Shown here: one piece after another, positions 1-8,305 of the stretch | How the letters are laid out: each line of letters opens with the position of its first letter | Numbering within the stretch: the first letter of the stretch is position 1 | Source of the DNA: Blastococcus sp. VKM Ac-2987 | Lineage (GTDB): Bacteria; Actinomycetota; Actinomycetes; Mycobacteriales; Geodermatophilaceae | DNA: 64,000 bases | Reading direction: 5' to 3' | Assembly: GCF_026967805.1 (NCBI RefSeq) | Contig: NZ_JAPVBG010000001.1 | Coordinates: 697,143-761,142, forward strand | Translations under genes and position numbers: made by a program | The notes under the pieces: model-generated | Database searches by the model: none | Told to the model about the DNA's origin: nothing | What the model saw: the letters and a program-made list of their open reading frames with translations, nothing else

Positions 1-935
1 GGGTCGGTGCTCATGTAGAGCATGTACAGCGTGTCCTCCACCTGGGACACGTTGACCGACTCCGGCAGGCCGTCGAGCAGGTTGCCGGTGACGTCGAGCG
101 CGATCTCGTCGCCCTGGGAGCGGCTGATCGCCAGCTTCTGGTTCTGCGCGTCGGCGTTGCGGATGACGACCCGGGAGTAGCCCGGCGCCTCGCCCCAGTA
201 CTCCTCGTTGGCGGTGAGCACGATCTCGTTACCGGGGTCGTTGCGCTCCAGCACGTAGGGACCGGCGCACGCGGAGGTGCTGTCCAGGAAGGTCTGCGCG
301 GTGTCGGCCGTCTCGGCGTCCTCCGCGTCGGTCGCGCCGTTCGCCGTGGCCACCTCCTGGTTGAGGATGCTGGTCACCGGCATCGCCATCAGTGTGGGCA
401 CCTCGGCGGTGGGCCGGTCGGCGGTCACGACGACCGTGGACTCGTCGGGTGCGGAGAACTCCAGCCCCTCGAAGAAGGCCGAGCCGCTGCCCTTGACGTT
501 CATCATCCGGTTCAGGGAGAACAGCACGTCCTCCGACGTCACCGGCGAGCCGTCGGAGAAGACGGCGTCGTCCCGGAGCGTGAAGGTGTAGGTCGTGCCG
601 TCCTCGGAGACCTCGAAGCCCTCGGCGAGCTCCGGCAGGGGTTCGCCGACGTTCCCACCGTCGAAGGTCATGAGCGTGTCGCACAGGCTGTGGATCGTCA
701 GGTACCCGGTCTGCTCGTACGCCCGGGCGGGGTCGAGCGTCGAGTAGACGAACGAGGTGTTGACCAGCAGCGTCTCGCCGCCACCGCCACCGCCACCGCC
801 GCCGTTGCCCCCGCTGCCGCCGGACGACGACGACGAGCCCGCGGTGCAGCCGCTGACGAGGACTGCTGCACCGACTGCGACGGCGGCGTACCGCGTGGGG
901 CGTAGCCCCCGCGCGGATGAGATTGCGATCGACAT
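1..935 (-). CDS. ABC transporter substrate-binding lipoprotein, peptide/nickel (SBP_bac_5) type, partial
   Basis: The reading frame starts at the ATG at 935 on the minus strand and runs off the left edge, so only the N-terminal ~311 residues are present. It opens with an Arg-containing signal peptide and a lipobox (LVSGC), so it should be a lipid-anchored extracytoplasmic protein. A low-complexity Ser/Gly linker follows the Cys. The mature part has the features of family-5 solute-binding proteins: an Asp-Pro-Ala-Arg segment near the start, a LCDTLM stretch, and a GSPVTSEDV stretch typical of the DppA/OppA fold. The family delivers peptides, nickel or small organic compounds to a DppBCDF-type importer. 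The permease and ATPase genes would lie left of the window. It is divergent from an XRE-cupin gene, which may control it. The substrate cannot be read from the sequence. Confidence 0.85.
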   Translation of the reverse strand, partial: MSIAISSARGLRPTRYAAVAVGAAVLVSGCTAGSSSSSGGSGGNGGGGGGGGGETLLVNTSFVYSTLDPARAYEQTGYLTIHSLCDTLMTFDGGNVGEPLPELAEGFEVSEDGTTYTFTLRDDAVFSDGSPVTSEDVLFSLNRMMNVKGSGSAFFEGLEFSAPDESTVVVTADRPTAEVPTLMAMPVTSILNQEVATANGATDAEDAETADTAQTFLDSTSACAGPYVLERNDPGNEIVLTANEEYWGEAPGYSRVVIRNADAQNQKLAISRSQGDEIALDVTGNLLDGLPESVNVSQVEDTLYMLYMSTD

Positions 936-1005
936 GGATCTGTTCCTCTGGCCGAAGGGCGGCAGCGGCGCTGCCGGGTGTGAAGAAGAACCTAGGGGGC
1001 GAATG

Positions 1006-1030
1006 TATCGCCAGTGTTTACACGGCGATA
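1006..1030. promoter_or_regulatory. Palindromic operator candidate between the ABC binding-protein gene and the XRE-cupin gene
   Basis: TATCGCC at 1006-1012 is matched by GGCGATA at 1024-1030, and the interior holds GTGT-TT-ACAC (1014-1023), with one extra A on the left. The 25-bp element lies in the divergent intergenic space, 58 bp before the XRE-cupin start and 71 bp from the binding-protein start. It is a reasonable operator for the XRE protein. No binding evidence is visible. Confidence 0.45.
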
Positions 1031-1087
1031 GCCTTGGTGAACAAAAAAAGTCTGACGATCGGTCGTCGTCGGACCGGGGAGGAACTC

Positions 1088-1624
1088 ATGCTCAACGAGC
1101 GGGTGCGCACCCTGCGCAAGAGCCGGGGCATGTCCCTGCGTGAGCTCGCCGCGGCGACCGGTGTCTCGGCGGCACTGCTGAGCCAGGTGGAGCGCGGCAC
1201 CACCGATCCGAGCCTGAACACCGTCCGCAAGCTGGCCGCCGTGCTCGGCGCCGACCTCGCCACGCTGTTCGCCGAGGAGCCGCCGGCGCAGGTCCACCAC
1301 AGCCGCCCGCGGCAGCGTCCGCTGCTGTCGGCCGGGGCGGGGCTGATGTCCTACGAACGGCTCACCCCCGGGCGGTCCGACCTGGAGGTGCTCCACGGGC
1401 GGCTGGCTCCGGGGCAGGCGACGTCGGAGGAGCCGTGGGCGCACCCGTCGACCGAGTGCGCCGTCGTGGTCGTGGGCAGCATGAGCGCGGAGGTCGACGG
1501 CGTCCGCTACGACCTCGCGATCGGCGAGAGCCTGACCTTCGACTCCCGGCTGCCGCACCGCTTCTTCAACGACTCCGGTGCGCCCGCCGAGTACCTCCTG
1601 GCGGTGACCCCGCCGGTCCCCTGA
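1088..1624 (+). CDS. XRE-family transcriptional regulator with C-terminal cupin domain
   Basis: This 178-residue protein has an N-terminal helix-turn-helix of the XRE/Cro type (about residues 5-58; the LRELAAATGVSAALLSQVE stretch is the HTH). A C-terminal small-molecule-sensing cupin follows (about 105-175, ending with the LPHRFFN segment). The ATG at 1088 is chosen because GGGGAGGAA lies just upstream and the HTH begins immediately; the open frame extends upstream but contains the operator-like palindrome. XRE-cupin regulators commonly control neighbouring catabolic or transport genes. Here the neighbours are a peptide-type ABC importer (divergent) and an amidohydrolase operon (convergent). 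The effector is unknown. Confidence 0.85.
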   Translation: MLNERVRTLRKSRGMSLRELAAATGVSAALLSQVERGTTDPSLNTVRKLAAVLGADLATLFAEEPPAQVHHSRPRQRPLLSAGAGLMSYERLTPGRSDLEVLHGRLAPGQATSEEPWAHPSTECAVVVVGSMSAEVDGVRYDLAIGESLTFDSRLPHRFFNDSGAPAEYLLAVTPPVP

Positions 1625-1651
1625 GCGCGAGCACGCCGTCCCGGGCACGGG

Positions 1652-2881
1652 TCAGGCCCCGGTGGCGACGTCGTCGCGGACCACGGCGCCGCCCTTCATG
1701 ACCCACGACAGCGACCGGTAGGTGGCGACGTCGGCCGTGGGGTCGCCGTCGGTCGCGACGAGGTCGGCGAGCTTGCCCGCCTCCACCGTGCCGATGTCGT
1801 CCTGCGCGCCCAGCCAGGTGGCGGGGACGAGGGTGGCAGCCGCGACGGCGGCGGGTGCGTCCAGGCCGTTCTCGGCCATGTGCTCCAGCTCCCGCACCGC
1901 CGCGCTGGTGCCCTCGAACCGCCAGAACGGGGGCATGTCCGAGCCCAGCATCACCGAGACCCCGGCGGCCAGGGCGCTGCGGTAGCTCTCCAGGTGCCGC
2001 TCCCCCGCCCCCAGCGAGCGCTGCTGCATCCACTCCGGGACACCGAGCTCGTCGAAGAAGGACTTGCACCGGGTGACGACCAGGGTCGGCACGTAGGCGC
2101 AGCCGGAGGCCGCCATCGCCGCGGTGACCTCGTCGGTCAGCTCGTAGCCGTGCTCGACGCAGTCCAGCCCCAGCTCCACCGCCTCGCCGGTGACACCGGC
2201 CGGTCCCGCGTGGGCGGTGACCTTGCGGTTCCACTCGTGCGCCGTGGTGATCGCCGCCTCGAGCTCGTCCCGGGCCACCTGCCGGGTGGAGATCGTCTCG
2301 TGCTGCCCCGAGATGCCGCCGGAGATCATCACCTTGATCAGGTCCGCGCCGGCCCGGATCTGCTGGCGGACCCCGTTCCGGAAGCCGATGGGGCCGTCGC
2401 ACTCCAGGGCACCGGAGGACCCGTGGCCGTGCCCCCCGGTGCAGGCGATGGGCCGCCCGGCGGTGAAGATCCGCGGGCCGACGACGTGCCCGGCCTCGAT
2501 GGCCTGTCGCAGCGTGAAGTCGACGTGCTTCTTCTCCCCCACGCAGCGGATGGTCGTGACCCCGGCCCGCAGGGTCGCGGCGGCACCGCCGGCCATGTAC
2601 AGCGCCAGCTGGGCCTCGTCCATGGCCTTCACCTCGGCGCCGCGGGGACCGGGCAGCGACAGCGACAGGTGGGTGTGCATGTTGACCAGGCCGGGCGAGA
2701 GCCAGCGGCCGCCGAGGTCGATCTCCCGGTGGTCGGCGTCGTCCAGGCCGGCCCGGACCTCCGCCTCGGGGCCGACCGCCAGGATGCGTCCCCCGCGGAT
2801 CCAGACGGCCGCGTCGGTCAGCGGCGCCTTCCGCGCGGCGTCGGTGACGGAGCAGCCGTGCAGCAGGATCGAGTCAGACAT
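1652..2881 (-). CDS. Metal-dependent amidohydrolase, imidazolonepropionase/prolidase-like (paralogue 1)
   Basis: This 409-residue protein is a TIM-barrel amidohydrolase-superfamily enzyme. It shows the HxH metal motif (NMHTH, about residue 69), a GGHGH segment, DLIKVMISGG at the strand carrying the bridging Lys, further ligands in HAG and CVEHGY, and the C-terminal Asp in LGSD. Related enzymes hydrolyse cyclic amides or N-acyl and Xaa-Pro type dipeptides. The ATG at 2881 overlaps the upstream gene's stop by 8 bp, so this is the last gene of a three-gene operon. It is clearly paralogous to the first gene of the same operon (4487-5779). The exact substrate is not identifiable. Confidence 0.85.
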   Translation of the reverse strand: MSDSILLHGCSVTDAARKAPLTDAAVWIRGGRILAVGPEAEVRAGLDDADHREIDLGGRWLSPGLVNMHTHLSLSLPGPRGAEVKAMDEAQLALYMAGGAAATLRAGVTTIRCVGEKKHVDFTLRQAIEAGHVVGPRIFTAGRPIACTGGHGHGSSGALECDGPIGFRNGVRQQIRAGADLIKVMISGGISGQHETISTRQVARDELEAAITTAHEWNRKVTAHAGPAGVTGEAVELGLDCVEHGYELTDEVTAAMAASGCAYVPTLVVTRCKSFFDELGVPEWMQQRSLGAGERHLESYRSALAAGVSVMLGSDMPPFWRFEGTSAAVRELEHMAENGLDAPAAVAAATLVPATWLGAQDDIGTVEAGKLADLVATDGDPTADVATYRSLSWVMKGGAVVRDDVATGA

Positions 2882-4490
2882 GGAAGGCACTCCCTGGGGT
2901 GGACGGGTCGAGGTGCACGGGGCGGCCACCGATGACGACGGCCAGGGGCTCCTGCCGGGGCCACTCCTCCGGGTCGAGCTCCAGCGGGTCCTCCGGCCAG
3001 ACGGCGAGATCGGCCCGCGCGCCGGGGGCGAGGTGCCCCAGGTCCGGCTCGCCGACGTAGTTCCCGGCGTGCCGGGTGTACATCGGGAACGCCTCCCGGG
3101 GCGTCAGTGACTCGTGGTCGCCGAGACTCGAGCCGTCCCAGACCCGCCGCGTCACGGCCATCAGCGCGCCGTGCATCGGGGCGCACGGGTGGGTGTCGGA
3201 CCCGGCGGCGAAGCGGAAGCCGAGCGCCGACATGGTGGCCAGCGGCATGGTCCGGCCGGCGAGCGGCCCCCACGCGGCGCGGATCTCGTCGCTGTACACG
3301 AAGCCGAGCGGCGGGTTCACCGAGATCTTGATCCCGAGCCGGGCGCACTCGCGCAGGTCGAGGACGTCGACGAGGAAGGCGTGCGCGATGCTCACCTGAC
3401 CGCTCTCCAGCGGTGCGCCCGCCCGCCGCACGTCGTCCACGGCCGAGATGATCTCGCCGATCGCGCCGCCGCCCATGGCGTGGATGCACACCGGCCACCC
3501 GCGGTCGGCGGCGAGGCGCAGCAGCGTCCGCAGCTCCTCGCCGGTGTAGTGCGGGTGCGCGTCGCCGATCTCCTCGCCCGACCGCATCCACGCGGTGGCG
3601 AACTCGCCGTCGAGCAGCAGCTTGACGGCCCAGGCGCGCAGGTTCTCGTCCCCCGTCATCGGCAGGGCCGTGGCGGCGAGCAGCCGGTCGAGCTCTTCCT
3701 GGAACGGCTTGCGCCAGTCGAACCGGTTCATCAGCCGCACCCGCAGCGGCAGCCGGTCGCGCCGCCGGGCCTCCCTGTAGAGCGCCCACGAGGGCTCGAA
3801 CGCGCCGGCGAGACCGGGGTCGACGACCGTAGTGACGCCCATCCGGAGCAGCCGGCCGCAGGCCTCGTCGAGGATGGCGAGCCGGTACTCGTCGTCGTCC
3901 ATGCTCTGGGTGTAGATGGCGTCGTTCACCACCCGGACGGCCTGGCCGTGCAGGTACCCCGTCGCCGGGTCGTAGGACTCGACCGGCAGCCCGGCCAGCC
4001 GGTCGGCCATGCGCTGCGCCCCGACGGTGTTGATGACCGCGCGGTCGGGTCGCCGGTAGAGGTAGACCGGCGTGCGCGGTGCCGCCGCGTCGAGCTCGTC
4101 GCGGGTGGGCAGCCGGCCTTCGGCGAGGTTGCGCTCGTTCCAGGCGGCGGTGTCGGCGAAGCACCGGATCCAGACGTGCTCGCTCGCCGCCCGCGCGCGC
4201 TCGCGCACGATCCCGACGACCTCACCGACCGACCGGGCCTGCTCGAGCCGCAGCATCTGGAACTCGTGCGACACCTTCTCCAGGTGGATGTGGGTGTCGA
4301 TGAACCCGGGCCAGACGGTGGCCCCGCCCAGGTCGGTCCGGCGGGTCGCCGGACCGGCCAACTGCTCGAGGTCCGCGTCCGTGCCGACGGCCAGGACCCG
4401 GCCGTCGGCGATCGCCAGCGCGGTACCGCCGCCGGCGTCGGGTGAGAAGGTCTCGACCCGTCCGCCGGTCAGCAGCCAGTCGGCGGTCAC
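2874..4490 (-). CDS. YtcJ-like metal-dependent amidohydrolase
   Basis: This 538-residue protein belongs to the Amidohydro_3/YtcJ group. It has a short N-terminal beta domain, the HxH metal motif in DTHIHLEK, a mid-protein KLLLDGE segment, a downstream IHAMGGGA histidine and a GSDTHP segment carrying the last catalytic Asp. The GTG start at 4490 forms a GTGA overlap with the stop of the preceding gene; longer in-frame starts would run through that gene. YtcJ enzymes are broad and poorly characterised amide or carbamate hydrolases. It sits between two paralogous imidazolonepropionase-like enzymes, suggesting a shared catabolic route for an amide-bearing compound. Confidence 0.82.
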   Translation of the reverse strand: MTADWLLTGGRVETFSPDAGGGTALAIADGRVLAVGTDADLEQLAGPATRRTDLGGATVWPGFIDTHIHLEKVSHEFQMLRLEQARSVGEVVGIVRERARAASEHVWIRCFADTAAWNERNLAEGRLPTRDELDAAAPRTPVYLYRRPDRAVINTVGAQRMADRLAGLPVESYDPATGYLHGQAVRVVNDAIYTQSMDDDEYRLAILDEACGRLLRMGVTTVVDPGLAGAFEPSWALYREARRRDRLPLRVRLMNRFDWRKPFQEELDRLLAATALPMTGDENLRAWAVKLLLDGEFATAWMRSGEEIGDAHPHYTGEELRTLLRLAADRGWPVCIHAMGGGAIGEIISAVDDVRRAGAPLESGQVSIAHAFLVDVLDLRECARLGIKISVNPPLGFVYSDEIRAAWGPLAGRTMPLATMSALGFRFAAGSDTHPCAPMHGALMAVTRRVWDGSSLGDHESLTPREAFPMYTRHAGNYVGEPDLGHLAPGARADLAVWPEDPLELDPEEWPRQEPLAVVIGGRPVHLDPSTPGSAFHV

Positions 4491-5779
4491 GACGCGGCCT
4501 GCCCGGCCGGGACCCCGGGCGCCGCGGAGCGCGTCGTCGCGCCGCTGCCCGCGCCCGGGACCACGCGACCCCGCTGCAGCACCATCGAGACGCGACGGAC
4601 GGCAGAGGCATCGGTCAGCGGATCCCCGTCGACGACCAGCAGGTCGGCCTCCTTGCCCTCGCCGACGGTGCCGACCCGGTCGCCGACGCCGAGCCACGCG
4701 GCCGGCACCGTGGTCGCTGCCGCCAGCGCACCGCGCGGACCTGCCCCGTGCTCGGCCATGAGCCCGTACTCCCAGGCCGTGGCGTTCGTCCCGTCGATGT
4801 CCCAGAACGGCGGCAGGTCGCTCCCGAGCATCACCGGGACGCCCGCGTCGAGCGCCATGCGGTAGCTCTCCACGTGCCGCGGACCGGCGCCGAGGGCGCG
4901 CGCCTGCATCCACGACGGCACGCCCAGCGAGTCGAAGAACTCCGTGCAGCGGGAGACGCCCAGCGTGGGGACGAGCGCGCAGCCGTGCCGCGCCATGGCC
5001 GCGGCGGTCTCAGGCGTGAGCTGGTAGCCGTGCTCGACGCAGTCGAGACCGAGCTCGACCGCCTCGAGGATGACCGGCGCCGGCCCGGCGTGCGCCGTCA
5101 CCTTCCGGTTCCACTCGTGCGCCGTGGAGATCACCGCCGCCATCTCGTCCGACGTGAGCTGGCGGGTGTCGATGGACTCGTGCTCGCCCGCGATCCCGCC
5201 GGAGATCATCACCTTGATCAGGTCCGCGCCGGCCCGGATCTGCGCCCGCACCCCGCGCCGGAAGTCGTCCGCCCCGTCGCACTCCAGGGTGGAGCTCGTC
5301 TCGTGGCCGTGCCCGCCCGTGCAGACCAGCGCCCGGCCGGCGGTGAAAATCCGCGGGCCCTCGGCCCGCCCGGCCTCGATCGCCGCGCGCAGCGCGAAGT
5401 CGGCGTGGTCGCTCTCCGCGACGCACCGGACGGACGTCACCCCGCACAGCAGCGAGCGCCGGGCGCCGTCGGCCATGTAGAGCGCCAGCTCGTGCGGCGT
5501 CATCGCCGCGATCTGCGCCCCGAGCGGGCCGGGGAGCGCCAGCGAGAAGTGCGTGTGCATGTTGAACAGCCCGGGCATCACGGTCCGGCCGCCCAGCTCG
5601 AGCTCCGCCGGCCGGTCCTCGCCCGGCAGTTCCTCGCGCAGCTGGTCGAGGACCCGCTCCTGGGGCCCGACCGCACGGATCGTCCCGTCGTCCACCCAGA
5701 CGGCGGCGTCCTCCAGGAGGACGTCGCGGTCCGCGTCGGCGACGTGGCACTGCGAGAGCACCACCGAGGTTCGCTGCAT
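4487..5779 (-). CDS. Metal-dependent amidohydrolase, imidazolonepropionase/prolidase-like (paralogue 2)
   Basis: This 430-residue protein has the same signature set as the product of 1652-2881: NMHTHFSLALPGP, GGHGH, the strand with DLIKVMISGG, TAHAGP, CVEHGY and MLGSDLPPFW. The ATG at 5779 is preferred over one 18 bp upstream because GGAGGAA lies directly before it. It is the first gene of the amidohydrolase operon, 133 bp after the ACMS decarboxylase gene, so transcriptional coupling to the kynurenine operon is possible but not certain. The C-terminus carries an extra Ala/Ser-rich tail. Function within the family (cyclic amide, N-acyl amino acid or Xaa-Pro hydrolysis) is open. Confidence 0.84.
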   Translation of the reverse strand: MQRTSVVLSQCHVADADRDVLLEDAAVWVDDGTIRAVGPQERVLDQLREELPGEDRPAELELGGRTVMPGLFNMHTHFSLALPGPLGAQIAAMTPHELALYMADGARRSLLCGVTSVRCVAESDHADFALRAAIEAGRAEGPRIFTAGRALVCTGGHGHETSSTLECDGADDFRRGVRAQIRAGADLIKVMISGGIAGEHESIDTRQLTSDEMAAVISTAHEWNRKVTAHAGPAPVILEAVELGLDCVEHGYQLTPETAAAMARHGCALVPTLGVSRCTEFFDSLGVPSWMQARALGAGPRHVESYRMALDAGVPVMLGSDLPPFWDIDGTNATAWEYGLMAEHGAGPRGALAAATTVPAAWLGVGDRVGTVGEGKEADLLVVDGDPLTDASAVRRVSMVLQRGRVVPGAGSGATTRSAAPGVPAGQAAS

Positions 5780-5912
5780 CGGTTCCTCCGGACTCACGGG
5801 TGGCTGGTGCGGTCGTCGGTGGGCATCGTGCCCGGCCGGTCAGGCCGGAGTTTCGGCCAGGTGGCGGGAGGTGGTGGTCAGCCGGCGGTCGCGCGCCGGG
5901 CCGGTTCCTGTG

Positions 5913-6956
5913 TCACTGCTGCCCGGTCAGGTACCGGCGGGCGTTCCCGGACAGCAGCTGCCGCTGCTGCTCCCCGGGCAGCCCCGCCTGGTGGACGACG
6001 GCGCCGACGGGGCGCTCGCCCAACGGGTAGGGGTAGTCCGACCCGACCATCACCTGTTCGGGCCCGAGCGTCTCGACGAGCATCCGGAGCGCCGGCGGGG
6101 CGAACACCACCGAGTCGACCGAGAACCGGCCGACGTACTCCGACGGCGGTCGGGTGGAGCTCCCCCGGACGACGTCGCCACGCCGGTGCCAGGCGTTCTC
6201 CAGGCGGCCGAGCCAGAAGGCGAACGAGCCGCCACCGTGGGCGAAGCAGATCCGCAGCGACTCCGGGACGCGGTCGAACACGCCGCCGAGCACCATCGCC
6301 AGCACCGACAGGTGGGTCTCCGCGGGCATGCCGGTGAGCCACTGCGCCATCCACCGGTCCAGCCGCGGGCCGCCGGCCATGTCCCACGGGTGCACGAACA
6401 CCGGGACGTCCAGCGACGCCGCGTGCTGCAGGAAGGTCACGACGCCGGCGTCGTCGAGGTCCCGGTCGCCGACGTGGTTGCCGATCTCGACACCCCGGTG
6501 ACCGGCCGCCAGGGCGCGCTCGAGCTCGGCGCACGCCGCGTCGGGGTCCTGGAGGGGCACCTGGCAGAACGGGACCAGCCGGCCACCGGAGCCGTCGGTC
6601 AGCTCGAGGGCGAGGTCGTTGAAGATCTCGCACACCCGGGCCGCCTGCGCGGGCGGGCGGTCGTAGGAGAAGAACACCGGGGTGGGTGAGACCACCTGGA
6701 CGGCGACCCCGTCGGCGTCCATGTCGGCGAAGCGGGTGGGCGCGTCCCAGCACTCGGCGCCGATCGGGCGGAACTCCATCTCGCCCACCATGATCATCGC
6801 CGCGCGCTCGGAGTCGATGCGCAGCGAGGGCCACGTGCCCGGCCCGCAGGCGGCACCGAGGTCTGGCCAGCCGCGGGGCACGAAGTGGGTGTGCACGTCG
6901 ATGATCTGCCCGTCGCCGATCTCCGCGATCCCGCCGGGCTGCCTGGGCGAGGTCAC
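5913..6956 (-). CDS. nbaD: 2-amino-3-carboxymuconate-6-semialdehyde decarboxylase (ACMSD)
   Basis: This 347-residue TIM-barrel protein is of the amidohydrolase-2/ACMSD family. It decarboxylates the unstable 3-hydroxyanthranilate ring-cleavage product (ACMS) to 2-aminomuconate semialdehyde, diverting it from quinolinate. Visible features are the HTH metal motif (His22, His24), a HPWDM segment with the third His, CFAHGGGSFAFW, and the GSDYPYPLGE segment with the catalytic Asp. The GTG at 6956 overlaps the stop of the monooxygenase gene by 4 bp (GTGA), so it is translationally coupled as the last gene of kynurenine block A. Confidence 0.88.
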   Translation of the reverse strand: MTSPRQPGGIAEIGDGQIIDVHTHFVPRGWPDLGAACGPGTWPSLRIDSERAAMIMVGEMEFRPIGAECWDAPTRFADMDADGVAVQVVSPTPVFFSYDRPPAQAARVCEIFNDLALELTDGSGGRLVPFCQVPLQDPDAACAELERALAAGHRGVEIGNHVGDRDLDDAGVVTFLQHAASLDVPVFVHPWDMAGGPRLDRWMAQWLTGMPAETHLSVLAMVLGGVFDRVPESLRICFAHGGGSFAFWLGRLENAWHRRGDVVRGSSTRPPSEYVGRFSVDSVVFAPPALRMLVETLGPEQVMVGSDYPYPLGERPVGAVVHQAGLPGEQQRQLLSGNARRYLTGQQ

Positions 6957-8305
6957 CGCGACCGCCACGCTCCCCCGCCGATGGCGGCGAGGACCGCGAG
7001 CCCCGCCGCGGCCCCCGCCGCCACGAGCCGCCGCTGGCGCCGCACGAGCCGGACGACCTCGGCGTAGGGCACCGTCGTGAACGACACCAGCTCGTAGCGG
7101 GTGCGGTAGACCGGCAGCCACTTCTCCAGCAGGTGCTCCCCCCGGGTGGTGAGCTGGAAGAGCCGGGAGTTCACCTTGTCCCGCATCTCGGTGAAGTTGT
7201 CCGCGGCCATGCCGGCGATCGCCTCGGCGTTCTCCCGCCGCGCCGACTCGAACAGCGGCAGGGCCAGGCGGAGGTCGTCGCCGGTGCTCTCCAGCAGCTG
7301 GTCAAGGGCGACGCAGTCCTCGAAGCCGGAGTTGGCCCCCTGCCCGAAGAACGGGAGGATCGCGTGGGCGGCGTCCCCCATCAGGACGAACCGACCGTCG
7401 TGCTGCCACGGGGACGTGTGCAGCGTCCCCAGCGGGCCGATCGGGTTGTGCAGGTAGTCCGACACGTGGTCCGGCGCCAGCGGCGGGACGTCGGGGTAGT
7501 GCCGCCGGAAGTGCTCGGCCACCTGCTCGGCGGTGGTGATCTCCGCGAAGCTGCCCGGCCCGTCGAGCGGCCAGAAGAGGGTGCAGGTGAAGGACCGGTC
7601 GGGGTTGGGGAGGGCGATCATCATGGAACCGCCCCGCGGCCAGATGTGCAGCGCGTCGGGGTCCATGGCGAACTCGCCGTCCCGGGCCGGGATGGTCAGC
7701 TCCTTGTAGCCGTAGGGCTGCCAGTCCTCCTCCGCGGTCACCACGCCGGCGGCCATCAGCGCCTGGCGGACGGCCGAGCCGGCCCCGTCGGTGCCGACCA
7801 CCCAGTCCGGGGACACCTCGAGCGGCCCGTCGGTGGTCTCGAAGGTCAGCTGCGCGGTCCGGACGTCCAGCCCGGTGAGCCGGTGCCCGAAGACGACCCG
7901 GACGTCGGGGGCCTTCTCCGCGGCGTCGAGCAGGGTCGCGTTCAGCGCCGACCGGCTGATCGAGTTGATGTGCTGGCGCCCGTCCGCGGAGTAGGAGCGG
8001 AAGGTCTGCGTGCCGTCGACGCCGTGCACCATCCGCCCGTGCATCGGGAGGGCGGGGGCCATGACCTGCTCGTCCAGGCCGAGCCGCCGCAGGGCGTCGA
8101 TCCCCCGCTCCGAGAGCGCCAGGTTGATCGAGCGGCCCCGCTCCTCGGCGGTGAGGCGCGGGTCCGGGCGCCGTTCGTAGACCGTCACGGCGTACCCGCG
8201 ACGGGCGAGGAAGCACGCCGCGAGGCAGCCGACGAGCCCGGCGCCGACCACCGCCACGGAACGCTGCGCCGTCGGGTCGGACGAGGTCAGGATCGGATCG
8301 CTCAT
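6953..8305 (-). CDS. kmo: Kynurenine 3-monooxygenase with a predicted C-terminal membrane segment
   Basis: This 450-residue class A flavoprotein hydroxylases L-kynurenine to 3-hydroxykynurenine with NADPH. The FAD-binding GAGLVG is at residues 21-26, followed by YERRPDPR, RSINLALSERG (a kynurenine-monooxygenase hallmark), DWVVGTDGAGSAVR and the GDAAHAILPFFGQGANSGFEDC segment. Residues ~427-447 form a 20-residue Ala/Gly/Leu/Val stretch after an Arg-rich helix, which looks like a C-terminal membrane anchor as known for mitochondrial KMO. The ATG at 8305 overlaps the kynureninase stop (ATGA). Confidence 0.93.
   Translation of the reverse strand: MSDPILTSSDPTAQRSVAVVGAGLVGCLAACFLARRGYAVTVYERRPDPRLTAEERGRSINLALSERGIDALRRLGLDEQVMAPALPMHGRMVHGVDGTQTFRSYSADGRQHINSISRSALNATLLDAAEKAPDVRVVFGHRLTGLDVRTAQLTFETTDGPLEVSPDWVVGTDGAGSAVRQALMAAGVVTAEEDWQPYGYKELTIPARDGEFAMDPDALHIWPRGGSMMIALPNPDRSFTCTLFWPLDGPGSFAEITTAEQVAEHFRRHYPDVPPLAPDHVSDYLHNPIGPLGTLHTSPWQHDGRFVLMGDAAHAILPFFGQGANSGFEDCVALDQLLESTGDDLRLALPLFESARRENAEAIAGMAADNFTEMRDKVNSRLFQLTTRGEHLLEKWLPVYRTRYELVSFTTVPYAEVVRLVRRQRRLVAAGAAAGLAVLAAIGGGAWRSR

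Noticed and set aside
229-684. Small Arg-rich minus-strand frame near the left edge
   Set aside because: It lies in another frame of the binding-protein gene, which has a clear signal peptide and family motifs.
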